Part shown: positions 28,213 to 37,708 of the stretch, piece by piece
Layout: each line of letters begins with the position of its first letter
Position numbering within the stretch: the first letter of the stretch is position 1
Source of the DNA: Ferruginibacter sp.
GTDB lineage: Bacteria; Bacteroidota; Bacteroidia; Chitinophagales; Chitinophagaceae
Direction: 5' to 3'
Assembly (NCBI RefSeq): GCF_014377975.1
Contig: NZ_JACMOO010000052.1
Span: 1 to 43,814, forward strand
Length of the DNA stretch: 43,814 bases
The notes under the pieces: generated by a model
Database searches by the model: none
What the model was told of the DNA's origin: nothing
Seen by the model: only the letters and a program-made list of their open reading frames with translations
Made by a program: the position numbers and the translations under genes

Positions 28213-29596
28213 GATGTAGCGTTAAAATATGCCGGTTTTGTTCAAATATACAATGTCGAAACATTGAAATTTTTAAATTTACAATATTATATGTTAAATC
28301 TTATTTTAGCTGATTGTATGATTGATTACCCTTTTGCATTTTTGAATAATATCTATGCAGCATTCTTTGCCCTCCTATCTTTCCGGCGGTGCAATATCCA
28401 TGTTCTCCATAAAACATACCGCTTAAGCGCAACGCCTTCTCCTCATTTACCATTTTTTCTTTTTGCTTTTGAATTATTATCCGTATCATAAAGTACAGTT
28501 AATCCCTGGAAGAGCGTATCTATGAAGATATTTTTAACACCCTCTTTTCTATTTTCTTCTGTTGCAAAATACCTGCCACCAACACTTTAAATACAGAACC
28601 TTGCTAATTTATACATGCATATACTCTTATACAATTTTTAGTAATTTTTAGAGACCATTGCCAACACCAGCACTTGTATAATGCTGCTCTCTTTAGTTAC
28701 CAATGATTCCAATGCATGATTTCCACTGGATATAATCCGGTTAACGGCTGATGGATTGGGATACAACAGGCTCCGGTTATTTCCTTTATCTATAATTTTT
28801 AATAATCCGACCGCATTTGCCTAAACTGTATTGGAATACAATAAATCAAAAACGTAAAAAATAATCTGGCAGTACAGGTTATACACACGTGAAGTATTTG
28901 CTGCGTTGAAAGTAATGTACCCTCTCACCCATGTCGCAAGTTATACATTCCACATCCGAACTGTACATACTAAAGATCAAAAAAAACAATGTCGCCATTG
29001 CTGATACCTAAAAAATTCCAGGTATCATTTCTGTCTTTTCGGTTAATTTTTCAAGAGTCGTCACTAAACAACTTTATATAAAATCAACAATGAAAACAAC
29101 TACAACTGGCTTAAAGTTTTTATAACTGCACTTTTATTTGTACGCTATTCATTTTACTGATTTAGTTACAATGGCAGCCTCTGTAAATATGTATTTTTAG
29201 AAATACTTTTTAGATTAAAGACACTTGTCGACACATCAGGTCAAATCAACCCGATATATTTCAGTCAATCATTTCTTTTTAATTACCCTTTGCGAAAATT
29301 TATAACACAACAGGTATTTCCGAAAATAATTTAGTAGAGCGGGCGTTGATTTTCAAAAAAAGTGCTCATTTTTATTTATCAACCCAACCATTGTTTTACT
29401 GATTACATCTATTGCAATTATACAGGTGGTAAATGCATATTCCCAAATTAAAACGGTAAATAAATTTGTAACAAATATTTTTTCGATTTTCATTTTTAAT
29501 AACCTCATCTATACAAACTTGCCTATGATTTAATTTTAGAACCAAGAACATCACAAAGACTTATTATTAAATCACACTAAAAAAAAATAATACAGC
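28213..29596. other. 1.4-kb intergenic region with gene remnants
   Basis: The only part with recognisable origin is 28638-28945 (listed separately). An open minus-strand frame at 28301-28489 (62 codons) has no recognisable domain. From 29000 to 29590 I see only A+T-rich DNA and no convincing structure. Confidence 0.5.
28638..28945 (-). pseudogene. Remnant of an exported protein: F5/8-type C-like end plus T9SS sorting domain
   Basis: Read on the minus strand in one frame, GYITFNAANTSRVYNLYC and FDLLYSNTV resemble the end of a discoidin (F5/8 type C, CBM32) domain. After an in-frame TAG (28821-28823) come LLKIIDKGNNRSLLYPNPSA and VNRIISSGNHALESLV, typical of a type A T9SS sorting domain. A TAA lies upstream in the same frame (near 28944). 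The rest of the gene, probably a surface glycoside-binding protein, is missing. Confidence 0.5.
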
Positions 29597-30523
29597 ATGA
29601 AAATTAATATCAGCAACATCAAATACCCAGTGTTAGCCGTACTGACATTATTTCTTTTTGAATCCTGCAAAAAAGAAATTTCTTCACCGGATGCGTCCGG
29701 TAATACAGCTACCGTATCGCAAGCCGTAATAGCCGGTGTACAGGCAATTGCCGTTGGTACCAGTACATCCAGAGCAGCTTTCCGGGATTCATTGTATGTA
29801 ATTGGTACCTGTGCTCCCCATCATCATACAGACTCTGTTGCATTTAGTAGTTTGCCGGCTTTCATCAATGATTACCTCACCACAAATTATGCAGGAAACG
29901 TTTCACAAAAAGCATTTATTGATAAAGACTTATCCGGAACAATAACCGGCTATGTAGTAATTATCCAATTCAATGGGAAACCTATCGGATTAAAATTTGA
30001 TGCAGCAGGTGCTTTTGTAAAAGTGCTGGAGCAACGGGAGGGGCATGACCTGCTTGGTCATGGATGGCATGATGGCGGTCACTTTGATGACCGCAATGGA
30101 CTGAATCATGACATCATTGCTATCCCTGCATTAGCTTCCGTTATTATATCCTATTTTGCGGCCAATTATGCGCAGGATACCTTGATGCATGCATTTAAAA
30201 ATAAGGACAGCAGTTATATTGTACTAAGCATCAACAACGGCGCCTATGCAACTGTTTTTGATATAAACGGAACTTTCATCAAAAGAATTAAATTGCCTGC
30301 ACATGAGGGTGATTTTAATACAGTAGTTCAGTCTGCATTGCCTTTAGCCGTTACAAATTATCTGACATCAACTTATCCTGCTTATGTTTTTAAACAGGCC
30401 TTCAAAATCAATGACAATGTTAATATAAAAGGCTATGTAGTTTTTATAGATGCCAATGCTACCAAATATGCAGTTGAATTTGATGCGGCTGGAAATTTTA
30501 TTAAAGCCATTACTATAAGATAG
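29597..30523 (+). CDS. Exported protein with three PepSY-like repeats and His-rich segments
   Basis: 308 residues. The start MKINISNIKYPVLAVLTLFL with a Cys at residue 24 (LFESCKKE) looks like a lipoprotein signal with an atypical lipobox. The mature part contains three related ~65-residue units, each with a helix (LPAFINDYLTTNYAG, LASVIISYFAANYAQ, LPLAVTNYLTSTYPA) followed by strands ending in FDAAGAFVKVLE, FDINGTFIKRIKL and FDAAGNFIKAITI. This is the PepSY-like fold (DUF2874 type). Two histidine-rich stretches, CAPHHHTDS and GHDLLGHGWHDGGHFDDRNG, could bind metal ions; that is inference. Single gene with a downstream terminator. Confidence 0.8.
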   Translation: MKINISNIKYPVLAVLTLFLFESCKKEISSPDASGNTATVSQAVIAGVQAIAVGTSTSRAAFRDSLYVIGTCAPHHHTDSVAFSSLPAFINDYLTTNYAGNVSQKAFIDKDLSGTITGYVVIIQFNGKPIGLKFDAAGAFVKVLEQREGHDLLGHGWHDGGHFDDRNGLNHDIIAIPALASVIISYFAANYAQDTLMHAFKNKDSSYIVLSINNGAYATVFDINGTFIKRIKLPAHEGDFNTVVQSALPLAVTNYLTSTYPAYVFKQAFKINDNVNIKGYVVFIDANATKYAVEFDAAGNFIKAITIR

Positions 30524-30545
30524 ATTTCAGCGGGTTTTGATACAC

Positions 30546-30588
30546 TTAAAGCCTTGCCTGCATCAATGATATGGGCAAGGCTTTTTAA
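30546..30588 (+). terminator. Intrinsic terminator after the PepSY-like gene
   Basis: Stem AAAGCCTTGCC (30548-30558) with GGCAAGGCTTT (30574-30584), 15-nt loop, followed by TT and then A-rich sequence, 25 nt past the stop codon. The A run in front could let it act on both strands. Confidence 0.8.
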
Positions 30589-31198
30589 AAAAATTAACCA
30601 GTTTTAAACAGTACCATTGGCAGACCACTCCTACCCCGGTTTAAAACAGTATTAATAAAAAGACAAACATTTATTATTCACCGCTGGTCAATATCTATAT
30701 TTCGATTATTTGATAAAAATTAAGAGAAATATCAAAAAATTTAAAATAAAATGAGGATTATATTAGTTGTGAAAAAATATTATCATTGATTTTATTTATC
30801 ATCATTTTAGCAGTATTCTTTCTTTGCTATAGCTTTTTAAATATATTTAGAAAAACAATTAATATGATGGAACAAAAATCATCCTGATTACTTTTAAGCA
30901 ATGGCTGCGGTAGTGCCATTTTTACTTATATAAACCCCGTGGAGCCTGTAAAAAAATATCCCTCACTGTTCTGCGTCATTGTTATTTTTTTACTACAAAG
31001 TTCATAAAAAACATATTCAATGTTTTATTTTAAACCTGCTACTTTTTTTTAGAGTGTTGTTATTACCTTCCAATTTTTACAAAAGCCAGACTTCAAGATG
31101 CAACAGTTAACAACGCTATAATTTTTCAATGTTAATAATACTTACATTTGATAACTTAAAGTTGTCATTTAAAAAATTTATTAAATCTTGTTTGTTTT
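30589..31198. other. 0.6-kb intergenic region, nothing recognised
   Basis: Very A+T-rich with stop codons in all frames. It must hold the promoter of the hexosaminidase gene, but no clear TTG-N19-TAnnTTTG match was found close to that start. Confidence 0.4.
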
Positions 31199-33112
31199 AT
31201 GAAAAAAATAGCGCTTTTATTAATCTGCTACCTGTTTGGCGTACACGCAATTTGTCAAAATACCTCTACCCCAATTTCCATCATTCCCGAACCTGTGCAG
31301 ATGGTGCAAAATGCAGGCGTATTTGTACTGCCTTCAACAATCACCATTGAGGCACCCATACAGCCTGCAGTAAAAACAACACTTGATATTCTTCAGCTGC
31401 GTCTAACCGCTGCAACCGGTTACAAGGTGTTATTTGGAGGCCAGATGCCTTCAGCCACTATTAAGCTGGTTTTGAATACAACTGCCGATGCAGCCATTGG
31501 CAATGAAGGTTATCGTTTAAATGTCAAAACCGCCAATATTACCATCGTGGCCAACCAGCCGGCTGGCTTATTTTATGGAGTGCAAACACTGTTGCAACTA
31601 TTGCCTGTAGAAATTGAAAGCAAAACAGTGATGGCGCAGGTTAAATGGAAAGCTCCCTGCGTAACCATTACCGACTATCCACGCTTTGGATGGCGGGGTT
31701 TGATGTTTGATGTATCCAGACATTTTTTTACCAAGAAGGAAGTAAAGGATTTTATTGATCAGATGGCCCGGTATAAATACAATTTATATCACTGGCATTT
31801 AACAGATGATGAAGGCTGGAGGATTGAAATAAAAAGTTATCCCAACCTTACAAAAAAAGGTGCCTGGAGTGTAGCAAAGGTGGGCTATTTCGGAACATTC
31901 TCCCAACCGTTACCTGATGAGCCAAAAACCAATGGAGGCTTTTATACACAGGAAGATATTAAAGAGGTAATACAATATGCAAAAGATCGGTTTGTAAATA
32001 TTTTACCCGAAGTAGATGTGCCCGGCCACAGTATGGCTGCTATTGCTTCTTATCCCGATTTATCCTGCACGCCAGGTGCTGATAAGTATGATGTAATTGC
32101 AGGAGAAAGTTTTATGGATTGGTCGCACGGTGCACCGCCGATTGCACTTAAGGATAATACACTTTGCCCGGCCAACGAAAAAGTATATGTTTTTTTAGAC
32201 AAGGTAATGACAGAAATTGCTGCACTTTTTCCTTTTGAATACATACATGTTGGCGGGGATGAATGCCCTAAAAACTTTTGGGAAAAGAGTGATGCTATTA
32301 AAGCACTGATGCAAAAAGAAGGATTGAAAACAATGGAAGAAGTACAGAGCTATTTTGAAAAAAGATTAGAGACTATCGTTGAAAGTAAAGGTAAGAAATT
32401 TATGGGCTGGGATGAGATACTCGAAGGTGGTTTGGCTCCCAATGCAGCTGTTATGAGCTGGCGTGGAGAAAAAGGGGGCATTGAAGCTGCTAAATTAAAA
32501 CATGATGTAGTAATGAGCCCTACCACTTATGCTTATCTGGATTATATGCAGGGCGATGAAATTATTGAACCGCATGTTTATGCAACCCTGCGCTTAAAAA
32601 AATCGTATGAATTTGAACCGGTTCCCCCAGGAGCAGATGCAAAATACATCATAGGCGGACAGGCTAATTTATGGTCCGAGCAGTTGTACAATACACGCCA
32701 CATGCAATACATGCTTTGGCCAAGAGGCTTTGCTATTGCAGAATGTGTATGGAGTCCGAAAGAAAAAAAGAACTGGAATAGTTTTGCTGCAAAAGTAGAA
32801 CAACATTTTAAACGCTACGACCTGGAAGAAGTAAAATACGCACCCAGTATGTACGACCCTATTTTTACAGCCATTAATAATAACGGGCAATTGCAAATTG
32901 AACTGGCCACAGAAATTGAAGGTTTAGATATACACTACAGTTTTGATAATTCTTTTCCTGACCAGTTTTATCCAAAATATACCGCAGCACTTACGCCACC
33001 AAAAGATGCGGTGATGCTAAAACTAATTACTTACAGGGGCAATAAACCAATTGGCAGAATGATTGCCATGCCATTGGATGTTCTGCAAAAAAGAGCCGGG
33101 GTTAAAAAATAG
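31199..33112 (+). CDS. Beta-N-acetylhexosaminidase, glycoside hydrolase family 20
   Basis: 637 residues. Signal peptide MKKIALLLICYLFGVHAICQ. Next is the GH20b-type N-terminal domain (about 25-155), then the TIM-barrel catalytic domain starting RFGWRGLMFDVSRHFFTKKE. The catalytic pair is D354-E355 in YIHVGGDECPK, the hallmark of substrate-assisted GH20 enzymes; WHLTDDEGWRIEIK and the Trp of QANLWSEQ line the pocket. After the barrel, a short C-terminal domain resembles the chitobiase/hexosaminidase C-terminal fold (GLDIHYSFDNSFPDQFYPKY). It releases terminal GlcNAc or GalNAc from chitin- or glycan-derived oligomers, and could feed the amino-sugar kinase/MurQ pathway encoded elsewhere in the window. 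No T9SS tail, so probably periplasmic. Confidence 0.96.
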   Translation: MKKIALLLICYLFGVHAICQNTSTPISIIPEPVQMVQNAGVFVLPSTITIEAPIQPAVKTTLDILQLRLTAATGYKVLFGGQMPSATIKLVLNTTADAAIGNEGYRLNVKTANITIVANQPAGLFYGVQTLLQLLPVEIESKTVMAQVKWKAPCVTITDYPRFGWRGLMFDVSRHFFTKKEVKDFIDQMARYKYNLYHWHLTDDEGWRIEIKSYPNLTKKGAWSVAKVGYFGTFSQPLPDEPKTNGGFYTQEDIKEVIQYAKDRFVNILPEVDVPGHSMAAIASYPDLSCTPGADKYDVIAGESFMDWSHGAPPIALKDNTLCPANEKVYVFLDKVMTEIAALFPFEYIHVGGDECPKNFWEKSDAIKALMQKEGLKTMEEVQSYFEKRLETIVESKGKKFMGWDEILEGGLAPNAAVMSWRGEKGGIEAAKLKHDVVMSPTTYAYLDYMQGDEIIEPHVYATLRLKKSYEFEPVPPGADAKYIIGGQANLWSEQLYNTRHMQYMLWPRGFAIAECVWSPKEKKNWNSFAAKVEQHFKRYDLEEVKYAPSMYDPIFTAINNNGQLQIELATEIEGLDIHYSFDNSFPDQFYPKYTAALTPPKDAVMLKLITYRGNKPIGRMIAMPLDVLQKRAGVKK

Positions 33113-33414
33113 AGTACAGTTACCGGTCGCTATAGCGGAGTTTAGTTTTTGAGATTTTTGACCTTGATAGTTTCTATAGCAGACGGGCTGATATTTTCAT
33201 TTTTATAACTTTTTAAAAATTATAATTCCTTCATTTTAACGGGCAAATTTGTAGTTATTTCAGATGAACCCGGAAATATTTGATAGCAACCTTATTACCT
33301 CCAATAGCAGGATTACCTGCAAAAAGGTAGTAAGGTTTATTTTTATTTGATAATTCTGTTGGAGGCGTCAGTTAATAAAAGAATTTTTTATTAATTATGA
33401 AGACGCTGTTCGTT

Positions 33415-33771
33415 TTTTTAACCAACTTATTTATTCTTTGTTGTGGATTTTTTATCAAATCACGGCAATGCTTTTTTGCTGTCATCCTGTCCATTATTGC
33501 ATCGGCTAGTGTAGGTTCTTCCAGCTATTCTTATAAGTTTACAACAGGCAGTTGGGAGATTGCGATCACCGTTTTTTTTTGCATTCCTGTAGTACATGAT
33601 CTGAAGAATAGCAAGCTTCATATTTTTGTTGGATGAATGCAGCTTTAAGCAATCTAAAATAATCTGGATATTTTTTTTGTTTAAAACCTTCAGATAACTT
33701 CCTTCCGTTTTTGCAATGGCAATCGCTTCAATCAAATGATTGACATTATAACCGCCCCTATTAACATCCAC
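33415..33771 (-). pseudogene. Remnant of an IS21-family istB (transposition helper ATPase)
   Basis: On the minus strand, GGYNVNHLIEAIAIAKTEGS and YLKVLNKKNIQIILD match the middle of IstB around the Walker B region. After a frame change, VIAISQLPVVNL, then two stop codons, then EEPTLADAIMDRMTAKKH match the conserved C-terminal end (SQLP...GEPTLADAIMDR). The N-terminal Walker A region and the partner istA are not found, and no terminal inverted repeats are seen. Long-dead insertion sequence. Confidence 0.75.
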
Positions 33772-34004
33772 ATGAACGGACTTTTGTATTGTCCAAAAAA
33801 ACCAATACCTCTTTTTAAAAACGTGATGTTACTTTCACTGTATTAACGGGTTGTTTTAAAATTTTATCAGCTTTTTCTTCAGATGATCCAACGGCCGAAA
33901 TATTTTAGTTTTTTAAACCAATAACCGTTATCAAACTGCCGGAAAGTATGGGGGTGGTTGCTGCTATATTATTTAGAATTTTTCTTATTTATTGTATCCT
34001 TTAA

Positions 34005-34130
34005 TTATTACATTAATTTTTGCATAACTGAAATCATCTTTTTTTAATCTCCGGATTAGACCTGCTTTTTATTGGAATAAATATGTTATTTTTTTTAGTA
34101 TCTATCAGGTTTTTTAATTTACGCCTGTAA
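34005..34130 (-). pseudogene. Remnant of a second DUF6544-like gene (C-terminal end)
   Basis: On the minus strand the translation KKPDRY, a stop, KKNNIFIPIKSR, then after a frameshift RRLKKDDFSYAKINV aligns with the end of the DUF6544 gene at 36893-37708 (IKPGNYQERNGIIIPLEAEV, FWRLKEGDFSYAKF). DNA identity is visible over TTTTGCATAACTGAAATCA, present at both places. It lies just downstream of the P-type ATPase gene whose upstream neighbour is the other DUF6544 copy. Confidence 0.7.
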
Positions 34131-34183
34131 TGTCTTTTTATTTATTATAACGCCGGAAATCCTGAAAAAATTCCCTTTCCATT

Positions 34184-36850
34184 CTAATCAATAATTTTAA
34201 AACCCCTCTTAAACAACTGAATAAAAAAAACTGGCGCAATACTCGTAAAAGCTATAATTAACCAGGTACCTATACTTAAAATTTGAAATCCGACATATTT
34301 ATTAAGTGGATTGATGAAATAAAAAACTGCCATTATTGCAATACATAATAGTAAAGCTGCCCAAATAAATTTATTACGGGTAATTTCATTATTAAAGAAA
34401 GAGATGTTACGGGAAGATAAATTTAGTACATGCCACAACTGTGATATTGCCAGACTGAAGAAGGTAATATTATTACACAATTGTGCATCGTACTTTAAAT
34501 AATAGCTGCAATACCAGGTTGCCAGCATAATAGGTAAAGCCAACAATATTGCATACACGTTTATTGTAAACCAATCTCTTTTAATTATAATAGGCTCCTG
34601 CGGATTTCGTGGAGGGATTTTCATTATTAATTTATTGCCTTTGCCGAGCCCCAATGCAAGCGCCGGAAAAATATCTGTAACCAAATTGAGGAAAAGTATT
34701 TGTAATGGAAGTACTGAGAATGGAACATTTAATAATCCATAAAAAAATACAATAAATATTTCACTAAGGTTGCAGGAAAGCAGGTACATTAAAAAGTTTT
34801 TAATATTTTTAAAAATTATCCTGCCCTGCATAATGGCTGCTACGATAGAAGTAAACGAATCATCTTTTAAAATCATCGCAGCTGTTTCTTTAGCTACCTG
34901 TGTACCCCTAATGCCCATGGCGATACCAATATCTGCTTTTTTTAATGCGGGGGCATCGTTTATTCCATCACCCGTCATGGCAACAATATTACCCTGCTTT
35001 TGATACAGGCTTACCATGTCTAACTTTTGCTTTGGTGTAACCCTTGCAAAAATAGTAGCGGCAAATAGTTTTTCCTGCGGCAATTCGGCATCTAATTCTT
35101 TACCGTTAATAACAATATTATCTTTTTCTGAAAGCTTTATTTTTTCAGCAATATTGAGCGCTGTTGCCGGGTGATCTCCTGTGATCATAATAACCTTAAT
35201 GCCCGCATCCCGGCATGATTGCAACGCATCGGCCACTTCCATTCGGGGAGGATCTAAAAACCCTATTAAACCAGCAAGCGTTAAGTTACAAGAAAAGTTG
35301 CCGGCAGCGATATTGGCTGCTTCCTTAAAGGCAAATGCCAATACTTTTGAACCCTGTGCCTGGATAACTTCTGCTTTATATAAAAATATTTTTTTGTCAA
35401 CCTCTGTTAATGGAATTACCTTTTCGTCCGCACAATACAAACTGCATTTATTTATTAATTCTTCCACTGCTCCTTTTACTGCTACAAAGTTACCCGTATC
35501 TTTTTTATGTAAAGTGGCCATTAATTTTGTTTCAGAATTGAATGGTTCTTCTGCAATACGGGGATAAGATCTGTTTATATCTGCCGCATTAATTTTCCTG
35601 GATTGTACAAATTGCAAAAGTGCAATTTCAATAGGGTCACCCAAATGTTTTTTCTTATTCTCTTCCACTTTGCTAACGGCGTTGTTGCATAAAGTAGCAA
35701 TGAGTAATAACTTATCAAACGCTGCTTTATTTTTTGTAATTGCAGAGCTGCTGGCTTCACCACTTTTGTTAATCGGTATGTCTTCATCAAAAAAAACGAT
35801 CCTGTTTACATCAATTTTATTTTCTGTCAGTGTACCGGTTTTATCAGTAAAAATAATATTGATTCCCCCAAGTGTTTCTACCGATGCCAGTCTTTTAATC
35901 AGCACGTGCTTTCTCGCCAGGCGCAACATGCCATAAGTTAATGCAATAATGCTTACCACAGGCAGCCCTTCCGGTATAGCAGCAACGGCCAGTGCCAGGG
36001 CTGTTTCTACAATGAGGTAAACCTGTTTACCCTGCAGTAATCCTGTTATAATAAATATGGCTGCAAATGCAGCTGTAACTGCCATTAAAATTTTTGTAAG
36101 GCCCTGCAGTTTCTTTTCTAAAGGGGTATTATCCTGTTTTTCGGTTTCCACCAATTGCGTAATCTTTCCTAATTCGGTATTAAGACCTGTACCGGTTACA
36201 ATGGCCCTGGCATTGCCTTTTACAACGGAAGTTCCTTTAAATATTAAATTGATTTTATCAGCAAGGGAAACATCACTTTCTATAATTTCAATATTTTTTT
36301 CAACCGGTAATGATTCTCCTGTTAGTGCCGATTCATCACTTTCAAACTGATTGACTACTATTAATTTTGCATCAGCGGGTACCATATCACCAGCCTCTAA
36401 AACCACTATATCTCCAGGTACTATTCTTTCAGAAGGAATTTCTTTAACAGCACTATCTCTCCAGACTTTTGAAACGCTGACATCCATTTTTTTTAAAGCC
36501 TTTATTGAATTACGGGCTTGCAATTCCATAAAAAAACCAAGCACAGCGGTAATAAAAATTACACCAATGATGGCAAATCCTTCTATCCAATCCTCAAAGA
36601 AAAAAGAAAAACCTGCAGCTAAAACGAGCAATAATATTATCGGGCTTTTAAATTGTTCAAACAAAATCAGCAAAATATTTTTTTGCTTTTGCTCTGCATA
36701 ACGGTTTAAGCCATACTTTGTAATCCGCTCATTGATATTGCTTTCCTGTAATCCGGTTTGCACATTTACCTTCAGCAGCTTTTCAATATCGACTGCCTTT
36801 ATCGATTGCGTATTTTTTATTGGATATATCCCGTCGTTCACTGCTGTCAT
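34184..36850 (-). CDS. P-type cation-transporting ATPase, P2A (calcium-type)
   Basis: 888 residues, full length. N-terminal cation-ATPase domain, then the actuator domain with TGES (177-180), membrane segment M4 with PEGLP (293-297), the phosphorylation site DKTGTLTENK (D336), the nucleotide-binding domain, and the hinge MTGDGINDAPALKKADIGIA. Six C-terminal membrane helices follow (CNLSEIFIVFFYG, LQILFLNLVTDIFPALALG). PEGLP and the NLVTD segment are typical of SERCA/PMR1-like Ca2+ or Mn2+ pumps; ion specificity is inferred. It lies 42 nt downstream of the broken DUF6544 gene on the same strand. A second, only distantly similar P-type ATPase is encoded 1.9 kb upstream. Confidence 0.94.
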   Translation of the reverse strand: MTAVNDGIYPIKNTQSIKAVDIEKLLKVNVQTGLQESNINERITKYGLNRYAEQKQKNILLILFEQFKSPIILLLVLAAGFSFFFEDWIEGFAIIGVIFITAVLGFFMELQARNSIKALKKMDVSVSKVWRDSAVKEIPSERIVPGDIVVLEAGDMVPADAKLIVVNQFESDESALTGESLPVEKNIEIIESDVSLADKINLIFKGTSVVKGNARAIVTGTGLNTELGKITQLVETEKQDNTPLEKKLQGLTKILMAVTAAFAAIFIITGLLQGKQVYLIVETALALAVAAIPEGLPVVSIIALTYGMLRLARKHVLIKRLASVETLGGINIIFTDKTGTLTENKIDVNRIVFFDEDIPINKSGEASSSAITKNKAAFDKLLLIATLCNNAVSKVEENKKKHLGDPIEIALLQFVQSRKINAADINRSYPRIAEEPFNSETKLMATLHKKDTGNFVAVKGAVEELINKCSLYCADEKVIPLTEVDKKIFLYKAEVIQAQGSKVLAFAFKEAANIAAGNFSCNLTLAGLIGFLDPPRMEVADALQSCRDAGIKVIMITGDHPATALNIAEKIKLSEKDNIVINGKELDAELPQEKLFAATIFARVTPKQKLDMVSLYQKQGNIVAMTGDGINDAPALKKADIGIAMGIRGTQVAKETAAMILKDDSFTSIVAAIMQGRIIFKNIKNFLMYLLSCNLSEIFIVFFYGLLNVPFSVLPLQILFLNLVTDIFPALALGLGKGNKLIMKIPPRNPQEPIIIKRDWFTINVYAILLALPIMLATWYCSYYLKYDAQLCNNITFFSLAISQLWHVLNLSSRNISFFNNEITRNKFIWAALLLCIAIMAVFYFINPLNKYVGFQILSIGTWLIIAFTSIAPVFFIQLFKRGFKIID

Positions 36851-36892
36851 AGTTTTAATTTTCTAATTACCTGCCTCACTTTCCTGGCTTTT

Positions 36893-37708
36893 TTAAAATC
36901 TTTCCGCAATATCATACTCCATAGTTTGCACCCTGAATTTTGCATAACTGAAATCACCTTCTTTTAATCTCCAAAATACTTCAGCTTCGAGTGGAATAAT
37001 GATACCATTTCTTTCTTGATAGTTACCTGGTTTTATAATCCATGTTTCAAATCTCTTTTCATCCAGGTAGCGCTTTGTCTCCATTTGTATGATCTCTCCA
37101 ATCTCATTAAAACTAATTATATAAAATAGTGCCAAACCATTGTGGTTAAAGTTTAGTATGGCAGACAAAGTATCAATTGCGGTCCATTGCAAATTTACGG
37201 ATGGCAATAAATTTGTTGGGAACCAAACACTTTCCGACAGCCAACGCAATAGTTCACTTTCATCATATTGTTGTTTTCCATGACTGTTCACTACGTTAAC
37301 AGTGGATAAAATTGTTGCAATTAATCTTCCTTCATTTGCTAAATACATAACCCTGGCGACAAACATTGAGGATGTACCTTTCCAGATAAAGCCCGATTTT
37401 CCTGTAGTGAAATATTATTCACCAGTAATATTTACCCAATCTCTTTTTAAGCCGGTTTTAAATTTTCCGTTATGTTTCAATCTTACATAACTGATGCAGG
37501 GTTGACCTTCTTTTAAGACATGTTTAAAATATCGCTGTACAGGTTCAGGCAAACCTGCCAGCTGTTGATAGCTAAATTTTTGTTTGGAAATATCTGTAGA
37601 CTGAGCAAACAAATCCTTTACCTGCTTATTAAACCTGATAAATAAATTTATTTTTCCTGCAAGGAATATTATTGCAACAATGGCGATGAAAATTAATATG
37701 TATGTCAT
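36893..37708 (-). pseudogene. DUF6544 family gene interrupted by one in-frame stop codon
   Basis: Two open stretches, 37415-37708 (97 codons, start MTYILIFIAIVAIIFLAGKI, a membrane anchor) and 36893-37366, lie in the same frame. Between them the translation is ITGE, stop, YFTTGKSGFIWKGTSS, MFVARVMY: the protein is continuous except for TAA at 37415-37417. Total length would be 271 residues, normal for this family. The reading frame on both sides is otherwise clean, so the mutation looks recent; it is a one-base change from CAA (Gln) or similar. The downstream part could restart at the ATG of MFVARVMYLANEG. The family is of unknown function. It lies directly upstream of a P-type ATPase gene. 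Confidence 0.85.

Larger units (their letters stand above)
33113..34183. other. 1.07-kb intergenic region with two decayed genes
   Basis: Contains an istB remnant (33415-33771) and a DUF6544 remnant (about 34005-34130), both minus strand and listed separately. A short hairpin, ACCTTATTACC/GGTAGTAAGGT, lies near 33290-33335. The rest is A+T-rich and without recognised features. Confidence 0.6.

Noticed and set aside
28301..28489. 62-codon minus-strand frame containing GMFYGEHGYCTAGKIGGQ
   Set aside because: Looks somewhat coding-like but has no recognisable family and no promoter; possibly part of the decayed gene nearby.
33397..33636. 79-codon plus-strand small membrane protein
   Set aside because: It is the antisense of the istB remnant; the hydrophobic character is a by-product.
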